64,000 nt of DNA from Litomosoides sigmodontis (taxonomy: Eukaryota > Nematoda > Chromadorea > Rhabditida > Onchocercidae). The translations under genes were made by a program, and so were the position numbers. Under the pieces are notes generated by a model. The model saw only the letters and a list, made by a program, of their open reading frames with translations, searched no databases and had not been told where the DNA came from. The stretch lies in assembly GCA_963070105.1 (NCBI GenBank), contig OY718804.1, positions 558,001 through 622,000 of the forward strand, written 5' to 3'. Shown one piece after another: positions 13,901 to 25,884 of this stretch; the first letter of the stretch is position 1; each line of letters starts with the position of its first letter.

Positions 13901-16900
13901 GCCAACATTTTGAAAAATGTGCCGATCACCACCAATTCGAATTACCCTGTTGTCCGGTCCAAAACGGATCAATTTTAACGGCTCACCGTCCAACCATCGC
14001 ACTCGGCCATCGGTCATATCCATACCAATCCATACGTTACTATTTAAATTTTGCAACATTGACGTAACAAATCCTATCAAACGTAAATACAATTGAAATG
14101 AAATAATTATAAAAATTTAAATATCAAACTTCGTTTCGTTTTCTTCTTCAATTTCAACTAATTGAATTTTTAAACTGGATTGATGGTGGGGAGTAGAATG
14201 AACTTCATCGAGCGTCTATTGAAAACGCTTTGATAAAGATGGGATAAAAGATGAAGGTGATAAGAAATAAGATGATAAAAGGTAAGTGATAAAGATGCTA
14301 TATATGATATGATGAAGGCAAAGATGATATAGTATAAAGTTAGACGAGCGAAAAATATTTTCATTTCAAACTTAAAATAATGAAATGTCAACGAAATGAC
14401 TGATTAATTTCTCTCATTTCACTGCATCAATTAATTTACCATTCAATTAATTAAAAATATTTAATGGAAATGAGAATGGCACATTTTCCGTGTTGATATT
14501 TTTTTATAAGGAAAAAAATGCAATTTGAATATTAAAGTAAAAAAATTCTATTCCTATGTTTTTTTTGTTGGATAAATTTAAAAATGAGATGTTATTGTTG
14601 CAAGCTTACCGTTTTCATAGGTATCAGTTAAGCTGACCAAATTAGCTTCTTCATTTTTGCAACGTTGTACAGCTTCACTGAATGTTGCACCGCTATCTTC
14701 CGTTCCGTACAATTTATAACACATTCCTCCTACAATTAAAAAAAAGTAAATGAATTTAATTTAAGTTTAATTTTCATTCATTTATACATTTCACTTGTCA
14801 GCATTTATCGCAACATTTTTTCATCATTTTCACTTCGTTTTTCCTCAATACAAAAAAAAAACGATTATTTCCGTTAAATTTGAATTTCTGATACTATCAG
14901 GCAAGCCAGCTATTACATACTAATTATCCTTCTTCTTCTTACCTATACTTTTTAGCATTCAAATTCGATATTTCGTAAAATATTAGCAATTGTTGTTGGC
15001 AGAGATATTCTTTCAATAAAGCAAATAGAAATATTAGCATAAAAATTTAATTCACCATCAATAATAGTGAAATTCAATCTATCCAAAATAATTTAAATGA
15101 ACAGCAATGAGAAAGAAAGAGGTAGGACAGCGGAGGAGATAGAGAGAGAGAGAGAGAGGGAGAGAGGAAAGGAGGAAGGAGGAAAAAAGCGAGAAAATGA
15201 ACTGAATAATTTGTATCCATTTGGACATTTCCAGTTGTTCTGCTTTTTCGAACGTCTCTCCTCCTTTGCGGACCACTGCGAACGTGTCCGATAATCATAG
15301 CCTGCCTTGCGACAAACTGCTAAATGGCGATTGTCACATCGTTGATGGGTCCAAAAGTATGCTACAATAACCAATTGGCATCGATTTGAAAATTTATTCA
15401 GTGGAAATCAAAAATTCAATATCGCAGAAAAAAACCAATCAAAAAAACATGCTTGAGTACTCAAAGTATGCTTTAGCTTTAACAAATTCAAAAAAAAAAA
15501 TTTTTTTTAAAAAAAAAGGTTTACTTGGAATATTTTTTGTCACTTGAATTGGAATGCCGAAAAGATTATAGAGCGGTTGCTTCTGCAACGATCTACTGCT
15601 GAAACATTTCAAAAAAAAAAAGACAAATGAAATATTGTTAAATACGTTAGGAGTTCACTTATTTCAAATTTAAAAATTTCAAAAAGTGGAATTTTATTCC
15701 TAACACCTATTTTCTTTTTTTTTGCTAATTTTTAATATGGAAATGAGGCAGTGGGTGTTTTTTTCCTTCATTCATTTGATATGCATTTTTTCCTAAGGTG
15801 ATGCCGACTAACCTGATATTAAATTGCATTGCAACACAAATACCTCTCTCCTCTTCCGGGTCGTCATTTGATAATCGTTCCATCAAGTAATCAAACGATG
15901 AACCATCGGACCACTCATACTGACTGCAAATAATTCTCTTCATTTAATTTCAAAATTCGTCCCTCTCTCTCTCTCTCTCTGTCTGAACGATCAACTTTTT
16001 TACGAGGTAGAAAAGAGAGTAATTTTGATGAGGAATGGAGGAAGAGTTGAGGGGAAAGTGCGAGTGCTATGTTTAAATTGATAATTTTTGCTATTTTAGT
16101 ATTACTGTCAAAAATAAGGTAGAAATGTGAGAGCATACCTTTGTGCATTTCTTCGATGCAATCCAATCCAGTATTTTGTTTCGCCACTTATGGACGGTTG
16201 CAGTTGTACCTAACATTTTCATTCTTTTTTCTCTCTCTCTCTCTCTCAACAAATCATTCAAATTTACTATCTATCAATGATGCATCACAATTATCTTGAT
16301 TAAATTTTGATCATTTCTAATTTCTAAACGCGTTTTTTTTTTTTATCAAATAGCACATCCAGGTTTTCTCGATTGAATTGACTTTTTATCAATAAAAATA
16401 TCGAAATTTTCCTTACTGAATTTATCATCAACGAACATATTAGTATTGAACGAAATTGAAAACTGCTTAAGAAGAGCGTTTGCATAAACGAATTGAGGTT
16501 GTCAAATTAAGAGTTCATTGTTCACAAGGTCATCATTGATCAATTCAACGTCAAATTTCACAGAAAGAATGCCGCCATATCTAACATGCATCATTATCAT
16601 CCGTCAATCACTCCAAACAAGTCCGACTTTCGAGGAAAGGAATCAATTGCCACTCGATGTCACCAAATAATGTATTTTTTCAATTGTTAAAGTTGAAAAG
16701 GAAACCGTACCATTTCATAAATGAAATTTGCTTCCTCTTTTGAGTGAATGGATGAAAGGTCAGCTTGGTACTTTGCATCGCACTCCTCGACCGCTTGCTC
16801 CCAGTACAGCGGCTCGGTTTGTAAGCGGTAGCACACGGTACCCTGGGTTGTTTTCAACGGACAAAACAACGGATCGTTGCCGCAGGGAACTGTAATTGGC

Positions 16901-18585
16901 TCGATCATTTTATAAAATTTCGAAGTAACAATAATGCATACTGATAGTTTACTTAAAATTCTATGCATAGGGGAAGATTGAAAATGAAGAAGCTTGGATT
17001 GAATTACTGAATTCTAAAATGTTAATCAAGTAAAAAATTTTGCAAAGAAGTAAAAATAAATAGCTAACATTCCGCAGTAAGTTCATTACGCTCACTTTCT
17101 GCAACTTCCACCCTTTCCTCCGCCACCACAACACCACCGCTAGGAAATTGATCCTTAAAATTTAAGCAGTTCACTCTACTCAAAAAAATCAAATCTCACG
17201 AACGAAAAACAATTAAGCGAAATAATTTGAATTCCTGCACGAGCAATACGTACAAGAAAGGAAAATATATTAACATCAACAAACGGTCATCGCAATTGTC
17301 ACGTCAAAATAAACGTCAGGCGTTCAAGCGTTGCGTTAGCTTACCTGTGAAAAAGCAGGCATTTGACAGATGAACCTTCGACGATCTGAGCACTCCGTCA
17401 CGTTAAACACTGGACTGGTTGTAATTTGGGTGGAGGACTTTTGATTTTGATCTGTAATTAAAAAAAAATATGAGGGAGGGGAAAGGATGAATTTTTTAAT
17501 TGAAATGTTCTTTAAAACACACAGTCATAGAAAACGCAGTAGTGATTATCCCATTTCCTTGATTTTGGTAAGGTAAGTTTCACGCCACCGATTGTTAATT
17601 TATCATTACCGAACACGCTTCCATCAGTCCATCTGTAATCAAATACCATTTATCGTTGATGAGAATTTTATAATTAAATAAATTTTACGAAAGCGAAGAA
17701 AAAAAAGATTGCAAGGAAGCGAATGGTGAAAACAAAAGATCATCTTTAAAAAAAATTAATTAACAAATAAGGAAATTTAATAAGAAGACAATCTCATAAT
17801 TAACTGTTAATTTGAGGAGTTCACCTCCGTCACTGCGATCAATACGTAATGGTTCTAAAAGAAAAACGTGGGTCACGTCTAATTCGATTATCCACCACAT
17901 ACTAATAATACTATGATCCTTATTTTTCCTTGCAAATTTAATATTTACTATTTTGGAGAACGATTTTTATGGCAAGTTAAACCTAAAAAGAGGCATGTGA
18001 TCGGTTTGACTGTTAGGACATAATTGACCAAGTCCAATCCACCAGCCGGAATCGTACCAAGGAGAATTCTTTGGAAATGTCGCATACAACGATTTTCCCT
18101 TCGTCTGTATTTCTGTATTAATCTTCAAATAGCAATATTATTGGTTTCAGTCGCATTTGAATTAAAATTAAAATTAAATCAATCAGTTAACATAAGAAAT
18201 TGAAAGAAATAATAATTATTAAGCTTTTTTCCAAAAAAAAATTAAAAATTTTTCTCATAATACTTTCTTCAATTTACAATTTTTTAAGTTAAGAGGGAAA
18301 GAGGAAGAAGGACTGAACTGCTTCCGTAAGCCATTCAATTTGTTCGTTCGTTTGTGCGGACACCAAATGAGCACCTTTTCCAACTTGTCGACAGCTTTCC
18401 TCAGCTTGTTGCCACGTCATCCGGAAAACCGTTAAAATCTTTAAACAATGCGTGTACTTCACTGCTCCAACTGACGCATACGGCACCCAACCATTAAGAC
18501 AGGAGAATTTACCTCCTGCAGTATTAGGAAGAGGAAAATAAGTGAATATTACATATGCAAAAAAAAGTGCAATCAGTATTAGCAT
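7936..18585 (-). CDS. Type I membrane receptor with five C-type lectin domains
   Basis: Exons, 5' to 3' on the minus strand: 18585-18319, 18122-17983, 17632-17523, 17451-17345, 17153-17069, 16889-16711, 16209-16139, 15923-15813, 15598-15525, 15361-15203, 14729-14610, 14073-13880, 13677-13614, 13062-12970, 12715-12623, 12339-12144, 11855-11689, 11411-11266, 9953-9829, 9794-9732, 9575-9369, 8988-8857, 8126-7936. Phases agree throughout. The product is about 1,030 residues if one extra A in the A5 run at 9900-9904 is discounted. The chosen ATG gives a hydrophobic signal peptide of about 24 residues. The five lectin domains lie at roughly 28-205, 236-415, 425-590, 600-743 and 755-915, each with the usual half-cystines and motifs such as WWIGLG, YWIGLH and VWIGMD. 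Only domain 4 keeps an EPN motif, the mannose-type calcium/sugar site; the others have altered motifs and may not bind sugar. A linker rich in charged and Ser residues precedes one membrane helix (about 984-1003) and a short tail starting WRRRRR. The layout resembles the mannose-receptor family. Binding or immune roles are inference. Confidence 0.92.
9900..9904 (-). other. Frameshift point in lectin receptor exon
   Basis: The exon 9953-9829 starts in the frame set by the upstream exon and reads as lectin sequence (NASLASFETQEDFELF). It must then switch frame at this A5 run to read on (HVLHNELSVSNALIGL) and match the phase of the next exon. A run of four would restore one frame. This is either a homopolymer sequencing error or a disabling mutation. 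Confidence 0.85.
10526..11088 (+). CDS. Sperm-specific (SSP-type) MSP-domain protein
   Basis: Two exons, 10526-10627 and 10864-11088, phase 0, 108 residues including the start Met. This is the usual length of a single-domain sperm-specific family protein. It is an MSP domain alone: an N-terminal D-P-P, a central F-K-V-K-S-T-N strand, a Y-R-V-A-P-V-Y-G-F-V strand-turn, and a C-terminal G-x-V-x-x-P-V end. No signal peptide or membrane segment is seen. In nematodes this class (C. elegans ssp genes, major sperm protein relatives) is expressed in sperm and has an immunoglobulin-like beta fold. The gene lies wholly inside an intron (9954-11265) of the lectin receptor gene on the opposite strand. 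The ATG at 10526 gives the family-typical N terminus; the in-frame ATG two codons later is an alternative. Confidence 0.94.
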
Positions 18586-18906
18586 AAAAAGAAGGGAAGG
18601 AAAGAACTTAAGTAACTAATTCGCTAGAAATAACTCTACACTAATTGATAATTAATTAGAATAGTTTTGGGAAAGAAAGAAGTAATTATTAACTTTCTAT
18701 TTGCATTCTCGCTTCTCCGACGCTCTCTTTCTGACCATTTCCTTTGCCAATTACATATAAGTTTGAGAATAAAATCAGTAATAGCATATGCATATGGTAA
18801 AGAGGTAGTAAAATAGCGTTAAAATTTGATGAAACTAATTCGTAGTTCTGTAATTAGATGACGTAACAATCAAATTAAATTGAAATATTTAACTGTAGAA
18901 TTGCTA

Positions 18907-18943
18907 GTAATCAAGCGCCTTAAAACGTAAGGCGCTTGATTAC
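18907..18943. repeat. Perfect 16-bp inverted repeat, 5-nt loop
   Basis: Left arm GTAATCAAGCGCCTTA at 18907-18922, loop 18923-18927, and an exact reverse complement at 18928-18943. It lies about 320 bp upstream of the lectin receptor start codon. The stem centre is GC-rich in AT-rich surroundings. Confidence 0.9.
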
Positions 18944-19403
18944 AATCTGTGAAGCAGTTCTTTTCTCCTTTTTTTTCAGCAATTTCGTTAAATTCAAGAT
19001 GATATCCACCGCTATAATTAGAAAAAGGGAAAGAAATTAAATTTTACAGGAATGGAGTTAAATTTTCTTTCTGTAATGTATCATTGATATTATCAGCAAA
19101 TGGTAACACTCAACGAATAAACTTGGCAATATTTTTAGTTTGAAGACGAAAGAACAGGAAAAAATGTACGCTAAAATTGGACGAAAATATATTTTTGCAA
19201 AAATAAATTATAGGAGAAAGCAGAAAGTAAAATAAAATAACATAACTAAAATGTTTCGGCATTTAATTTTCAAAATGATTCTGCACACTAACTGTCGTTT
19301 TCTAATAGACTTTTTCCTCTCTTCACTTCAAAAAACTCTTATAAGCAAAAAAAACGTGTGAATGATAAAGGAAGAAGTTATTTGTAGTACGTAAAAGTAA
19401 TGA

Positions 19404-19410
19404 ACACACA

Positions 19411-19442
<32 letters not shown>
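19404..19442. repeat. CA/TG microsatellite
   Basis: A nearly pure run of AC dinucleotides with one early GAC interruption, followed by GAGAGACAG. Reading frames across it are artefacts of the repeat. Confidence 0.95.
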
Positions 19443-19445
<3 letters not shown>

Positions 19446-20270
19446 AGACAGACATATGAAAAAGTGATGCTTCTGCAACGAATAGAAATTTTCGGATCGT
19501 TCGAATCGAATCGAAATCAACGGATGGAGTGGGAATTGGAAAAGAGAAGTGGAAAAATGGCTTCTCTCTCTTCGCCACCCTTCCTCTTATCGATAACAAC
19601 AAATCAGTTGTGATTTTATCAGCAGTCACACTACCTGATCATAAAAACTGATGGATAGCTAAGGTGAGGAACAAGGAATAAATATGATAATTGGGCTTTC
19701 ATGATCCCTTTCACAGATAGCGCTACCAGCAACATTGTTATGCGTGTATCACAAGCATCAAGCATTTCATACCGAAATGTTCAATTTGAATAATTTTACA
19801 AAACAAGCTGTGGAGAGAAAAAGAGGGAAGTTCAAGCATTCAAGCTTTTTTGCATGTAAATAGTACGGCACAGTTCTGTTTCATTTTATTTTTATTTTTT
19901 TTTTGATAAATAAATGTGTGGTAGTTGAAGCAGCAGAAAAGGAAGCATTCTAAGCAAAGTAAAGGAATAAGTAAGGAGAAGAAGTTAGCAGAAGGAAGTA
20001 GGCATTGCTGAAATTGATTTGAAATCAATGAGTGAAATGCATAAATGTCAGTTTAAAATGCAACTTTCTCTTTATTTTTTGTTTTATCAATGTATTCAAC
20101 GAAAAACTTCTACATTGCAAGAATGAGTCATCGAAGCATTTGTGCTAATTGGAATGAATGAAAAAAGTTACAAAAATCTATGAATCATATTCAGTCAAAG
20201 AGGTAAATTGTGTAACATTGTGTAGCAAAGAGAAAGTGAAAAAATGCATATGAATTTTCATATCGGTCAA

Positions 20271-20272
<2 letters not shown>

Positions 20273-20345
<73 letters not shown>

Positions 20346-20361
20346 CACACGCACACACACC
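20273..20361. repeat. Long CA/TG microsatellite
   Basis: About 90 bp of AC dinucleotides, pure to 20337 and then with two AC-to-GC interruptions and a degenerate 3' tail. The long His/Thr, Cys/Val open frames over it are repeat artefacts. Confidence 0.95.
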
Positions 20362-22342
20362 ACGTACAGAGACGCTCATACACGCACATGCATACATACA
20401 CAATTCTACAGGTTGAAGGCATTATTGCTAGATGAAAAAAAAAGCGACAACGATAACAATAGCATCACGTCACGCTAGCAATATATAAGCGTCGTGCGTC
20501 TAACGTGATTACGAGCAAGTGGTAGCGATGACGGAAGTGGACAAAGTCGGAATTGTGATGGGAATGAATGATTGCTGAAGTAGTGGCAGAAGGCAGAAGT
20601 GTGAAGTGACCACGTGGAAAGCATTCGTCCAAGCAGCAATCATTATGCAGGAGGCTAAAAATAGCTCCTTCATCTCCCTCATCATCGATGCGATCAGTGA
20701 GATAAACGGAACGGATGAAATAGCGAAGTGAGAGATTCGAAGGAGAATTGATGGAAAGCGCCAGGACGGTTTGCGGAGCGTTCAAGGAAGGATTGAATTC
20801 GTCATTTCTTGCAGTTAGCCAGCCTACTTCATCCCATCAAATCGACGGATGCAAGCGTAGGCTGTTTCAGGTGGAGCACGAGAAGTGATCTAAATTACAA
20901 CCGAGCGGTGCTGTTGTGGGAAAGGCAAGGGAAAGGTAAGGCCTGAATGAAACACCGATATTAATGGATGATCGCTTTGACGTAATGTGAAATATTAAAA
21001 GATTTCCTTTCTTTCCGCTTAGTTCAAGTTTGAAAAGCTTCAAAAGCAAAACTTCACATAAAAATGATCCTAAATTAGAGTTAAAATGAATGTTACCACA
21101 AATTGCAATCCTCTAGCATTTTGTAAAATTTTAGCAATTCTGCACTATGCAATATTACGTTTTAAATTTCTTCAATAAACTTCTTATAGCTCCAAACATC
21201 GCACCTGTCAATATTTTAACTCATTAAAAGCGCCCTAAGACATTTGGTTTATCATTTAATCCAATTTCATTTCACTATACGATTAATTCGAGAAGACTAC
21301 CTCTCAAATCCACAATGCAAATCTCTCAATTTCACTTCCAAAATGATGTAAATGTTGTTCTGGCTAATTAGCAGCGCTGAAAAAATCTCAGAATAAGAAT
21401 GTCACAACTTAATAGCAAATCAAACAATTAACAAAAAGCATTTTTCACGAAGGAAGCAAGAAAACAAGTAAACTTTGCGCATTAAATTTACCCATCGCAT
21501 ACTAAGAGATAAAAATGAAAGTCTAAGAAAAAAGAAATGAGAGAGAATATTGTATTAAAAAATGCTTATTCATAACTGCTACACCTTATCGTACCTCTTC
21601 AACACCTTTCTTTCTTCTAATCATTTCACCCCCTCTCTCTTTCTCTCTCTCTATCTCCCTCTTCGTATTATTATTAGAATATTAAAATGAAAGGAACGAA
21701 AAAAGAGAGGAAATTATAAATGTAAAAAATGAAAAGTGTGAAAAAAATAAGAGAAAAAAATTTGTGTGATAGATTGAAGATTGAAGAATGAAACATAAGA
21801 TTGAAACATACTTTGAAGCAAACGTAATTCGAAATCTGTAACAAAAAATTTTCCGTTGATTTTGCGCCATTACAGTTACTTCTTCAATTGACGAATTTTA
21901 GTTTAACTGAACGATTAGTACGTGTGAGCGCTCGGGTCAAATAGGCTCTGTTAATTTCTAATTTCACTGCAATTTAAATTTGGCAGAATTTCAAATTCAT
22001 CATGATTTGAAACGCAAGGCATGAAAAAGTTTTAGCATTTTCTGCGATCTAGTGGTTTTTACACGACTTAATCTGAAATGAAATATTTTTTAAAGTTTAA
22101 TAGGTCCGTTTGAAGAGTGGCATGACAGTTTGTGATAATGACGATGACGTAGTTGATGACGCTGTAAAATTTGCATGAATGACAGCTAATCTGTGCAGCA
22201 TTGAATAATTCATTCTCGTTGCGTCGTTTAATCCAATATTTCATACGTCACAGTTGTTGTCGGGGAATTTTTGCTCTCTGAATCCTGCGTTGACGGTCAC
22301 ACGTGTTAGCTTGTCTCTTTCCTGTTCCGTAACCACGACGGC

Positions 22343-22619
22343 ATGAAACGAAGCGGTCAGTCCTCTCACCTCACTCATTTCAACTTACATTCACTTCCTA
22401 TTCATTTTCCTTTTCTTAACAGAGAGTACTGCGTGGATGCCACCGCTCTACATTTCAGACTTGTTTTCCGGCTTCTGCAAACGGCCGATAAACAAGTGTT
22501 ACGTCCGTAACAGTGAGGGAGGGGCTAGCGGACCGGAACCGAATCTCCTAACTCACAAAATTATTTCGAGCTACGAAACAGGACAATTCCCGCTAAACAA
22601 AAATATTCCATTACACTAG
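22343..22619 (+). CDS. Possible small two-exon hypothetical protein
   Basis: A candidate gene: ATG exon 22343-22355, donor GTCAGT, acceptor AG at 22421-22422, second exon 22423-22619 ending in TAG, about 69 residues. The second exon has a higher GC content than its flanks and stays open for 65 codons, which suggests coding. I recognise no domain. It has no membrane segment, and it has two Cys in a basic stretch (FCKRPINKCYV). An alternative frame of the same exon is Arg/Ser-rich and could be a 5' exon of the downstream oxidase gene. Confidence 0.3.
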
Positions 22620-24094
22620 GAAATGGGTGTATCAGTTACGATGTCAAGTGAAATATTTCAGGTGAGAGTGGGTGGCATGAATTGGTTCGAACATTTTACA
22701 ATTCGAGGTGATAGCTATTGAAATTTTTTAATTTAGCAAAACTTATACAGTTGCGTTATTTTGCAAAAAGCTTAGAGCTACCTGTTTGATGTGTCAAGCT
22801 TTGTTGAATGCTTTATTTTCTACCATTTCGTTGGTTGCACTTTTTTCCCCAAGCAATTAGAAAGCGTCAAATTTGATTAATGAAAATGCACAGCTTCATC
22901 GTTGCAAATACTTTTGCCTAATTAATTTCAATAATTTTTTTGTCTCATTTGGATGCTATCACTAACTTCACCTTTACTTCCTTTTACGTGGTTTTTTTCA
23001 ATTTGTCTTTCGTCAAAAATTTGTTTTCTACTTCAACTTCTTTTTCCTCAATTGAAATAATCTTTTCATTAATTTTCTTTTTGCAATAATCGGATTTAGA
23101 GGAAGTAATTTACGATTTCTTCATTCATTCATAATAATTAAGCAAGCAGAGATGGAAATGAATAGATGCGAACTTTGACCTAACCTCCAATAGCACTCCT
23201 TTATTAATAGCCTCAAAATAGTTCAATGGTCACTTCATCAACATCCCTCTTATATTTAGTAAGGATTTGATAGATTAAGGGATAGTAAGGAATGATTGGC
23301 TAGCTGGACAGTGAGATGTCCTTCTTTCATTCAATGTTTGTTTGTTTTTTTTTGAAAGAAAGAAATTATGCAGTCAGTGAGACGTCAGTGGTTGGTTTGA
23401 AGTGCGCCACAGCCGGAAGGAGCTACTGGTGTTTGGTTGATCAATTTTGTCAAACCATTATTGATTGTGCAACAGACGTCTCACTGATGAAATTAGTTGA
23501 ACGAAATTCAAATTTCCCAGTTTCTTCAAGGCCCAATTTCTGAATTTTGATATTATGCTTTTTAGATTTTGAAATTCTATTCAACTTTTATCTTTGAATA
23601 ATTGAATTATCCCTTATCCATCTACCTGATTGTAGCGAATTCTTATCGTTTAACAACACAGTGTTGTTAATTCGACCATCACTGACACATCGATGAGTGG
23701 TTGAAATGTGTGCTCTTTTACATTTGCTATTATTTGATTGTTTATGTAAATGTTTTTTTTCCCTTATTTACACACGTAGTATGTACGTGCGAAATGGGTG
23801 TGCATATGCGCTATTTCCCCGATTTCAGTAAGCGCGGTGGTTTTTTAAGCGAAAATTAAATACTGAAATGAACAAAGAGACCGAAAGGAAAAAGAAATAT
23901 AAAATGCGAAATATAAAATCATAGTTATATTGGAAAATTGATTGCTTCTATTGCTGTAAGAGCAAGTTAGCTTAAGTGCACACTTATGCTCTCTCCGCTA
24001 CTTCATCCATCCTAAACTACTTTTTCAGCAATTTCCTTACATGATCGTTTTCACTTTTGCAGCTTCACTGCTGGCTGCTGATTCCAGAGCAGTA
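22620..24094. other. Intergenic, no supported gene
   Basis: AT-rich sequence. A 75-codon frame at 23316-23543 contains a 12-bp inverted repeat and has no recognisable protein features. An acceptor at 24060-24061 precedes the ATG of the oxidase gene and could be a trans-splice site or the end of a 5' intron. Confidence 0.5.
23374..23487. repeat. 12-bp perfect inverted repeat flanking ~90 bp
   Basis: TCAGTGAGACGT at 23374-23385 and its exact complement at 23476-23487. The sequence between is less AT-rich than its surroundings. It could be the foldback end of a small non-autonomous element or chance. Confidence 0.6.
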
Positions 24095-25884
24095 ATGTCG
24101 GAAGGAAATTTTATGAAATTCGGCCTTGATATTAAGGGTAACCTTTTTAATTTTCTTTTAATTGCAAATAGAAAAGTTCACATTTCCACGACGAATTTGT
24201 ACGTTTAAGACATCTTCCAAGCAGTCACATTTCTTTCTTAACATTTTATATTGAATTTTTCCGACATTGTTTGTCGCATATCAATTTTTGTGTGTTATTG
24301 CAATTTCATTTAGAAATTCACACTCACTGTTCTTCAGATATACGAAAACCATACTACAATCAGGAGACGCCATTCTTCCTGGAGGAAAATTTACCGTCAA
24401 AAAATCCATTTGACCTTTTTGATTCGTGGTTCACGAATGTTTCAAGAAAGAAGGATGCGACATTGACGGAAGTTAACGCCGTTTGTCTTTCAACCGTAAC
24501 TCTTTGAATCGTTTTTCAATCATTTTATGAGGTATTCCTTCCATTGTGACGCATATAGTTGGAGGAATAAGCACGAGGATTCACTGCCAAACCTCACGGC
24601 AGTACGTGAAGTTCATGAATTGACAGTGTAGCACTCACAGGTAATCAATGATCAACCGAAATCACGAATGGTCTTAATGAAAGAGTACGACAGTGAAGGT
24701 ATATGCTTCTACACGCATTATCATAGTGCGAAGGGAATGCAAATCGATAAGAATCCCTCTGCTTCCATGCTATTCTACTGGCCTCAGGTTGATAGGCAAG
24801 TAAGTATTTTCATCTTATCGATGAAATTCCATCTCATCATTTTAAGAATTACTTGTTAGAGTTGAGAAATCTGAGGTAAGGCAGAGTTGAAATGATTCTT
24901 TCTGACACGGGTGATCACTTGAATTTATTAAAATCATGCTTTTGAGTGGTTTTTAAAACAATAAATTTTAGGTTCGAGTAGAGGGTAAACTTGTGAAATT
25001 ACCGGTTCAGGCAGCAGAAATTTATTGGCATCATCGGCCATTGAAATGTCGCATTGGCTCAAAAGTTAGCGAACAAAGTAGAATCATTCCAAACAGACAG
25101 GTAGGATCTTTTCATGTTGTTAATTTCTTGCCATCCGTAGTAATTGTTTACAGATGAGTGACAGAGCATTTCCAGTTCATTAAACTGTAATGTGCAAATC
25201 AAAGTACACCAAAGAAAATCACCTAACGATGTGTTTCACGTTCAACGAAAAAGTTCACTTAAACAATTTACTTCTCCATTTAAATAAATTACAATGACCT
25301 AATGAATTGTAAATAATGTAAGAAAAAGAATGAAATTTGTCACGCTCAAATAATCCTTTCCATTTAGTTGAAATGAAATTTGTAACGTTCATTTCTACTG
25401 CTCCCGGTGAAAAAATTGATTTCATGATTTCAAAATCACGCATGAGCGCGATAAATCCATTTTCATTATCCGATTTTTTTCTCCTTTTCGATTCGTTACA
25501 TTTGCTATCATTTGATTTTATTTTAACATTTATAGTATTTGGAAAATAAGAAGAAGGAATTGGAGAAGCTTGTCGCTGAAAAAGGTGAAGAAGCAATCAG
25601 CAGACCGGATGACTGGCAAGATTTTGAAGAAATTTCATTTGATATTTTTTATTAGCATAGTTGGTTTTTTTAACACTGAGTGAAATATGGTGTGAGTTTT
25701 TCATCATTCATAGATATTAACGTAGCGAATGAAAAGTGTGTTGTTGCGTTGCAGGGGCGGCTATAAATTACTTCCAACCTATTTCGAGTTTTGGCAAGGT
25801 CAGTCTGATCGAATACACGATCGTATTGTATTTGAAAAAGGAATGGACGAGACGGAGTGGTCCATTAAGCGTCTTTCACCATGA
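24095..25884 (+). CDS. pnpo: Pyridoxine/pyridoxamine 5'-phosphate oxidase
   Basis: Six exons: 24095-24137, 24338-24495, 24641-24799, 24972-25100, 25536-25615 and 25755-25884, giving 232 residues against about 260 for the human enzyme. The enzyme is FMN-dependent and oxidises pyridoxine or pyridoxamine 5'-phosphate to pyridoxal 5'-phosphate, the vitamin B6 coenzyme, using oxygen. Family landmarks occur in order: an R-K-P-Y start and L-P-S-K-N-P-F-D-L-F near the N terminus; S-R-M-V-L-M-K (FMN site); S-A-K-G-M-Q; L-F-Y-W-P...R-Q-V-R-V-E-G; R-P...I-G...S-E-Q-S-R-I-I; and E-F-W-Q-G-Q...R-I-H-D-R-I-V-F with a W-S-I-K-R-L-S-P end. The frame continues upstream of the ATG to an AG at 24060, so a longer N-terminal form or a spliced leader is possible. 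The fifth intron has a GC donor (25616-25617). It is cytosolic by family; no targeting signal is visible in this model. Confidence 0.94.

Larger units (their letters stand above)
18586..22342. other. Non-coding region with CA repeats and a hairpin
   Basis: This stretch lies upstream of the lectin receptor start and holds its probable promoter. It contains a perfect hairpin (18907-18943) and two CA/TG microsatellites. A segment with slightly higher GC at about 20470-20880 has an open frame of 106 codons on the minus strand, but it shows no recognisable motif. I see no exon I can support. Confidence 0.5.

Noticed and set aside
17825..17854. 30-nt exon with good splice sites in the lectin gene
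   Set aside because: Including it breaks the phase; joining 17983 directly to 17632 restores a standard lectin motif (R-W-T-D-G).
20178..20435. Cys/Val and His/Thr dipeptide frames
   Set aside because: CA microsatellite artefact.
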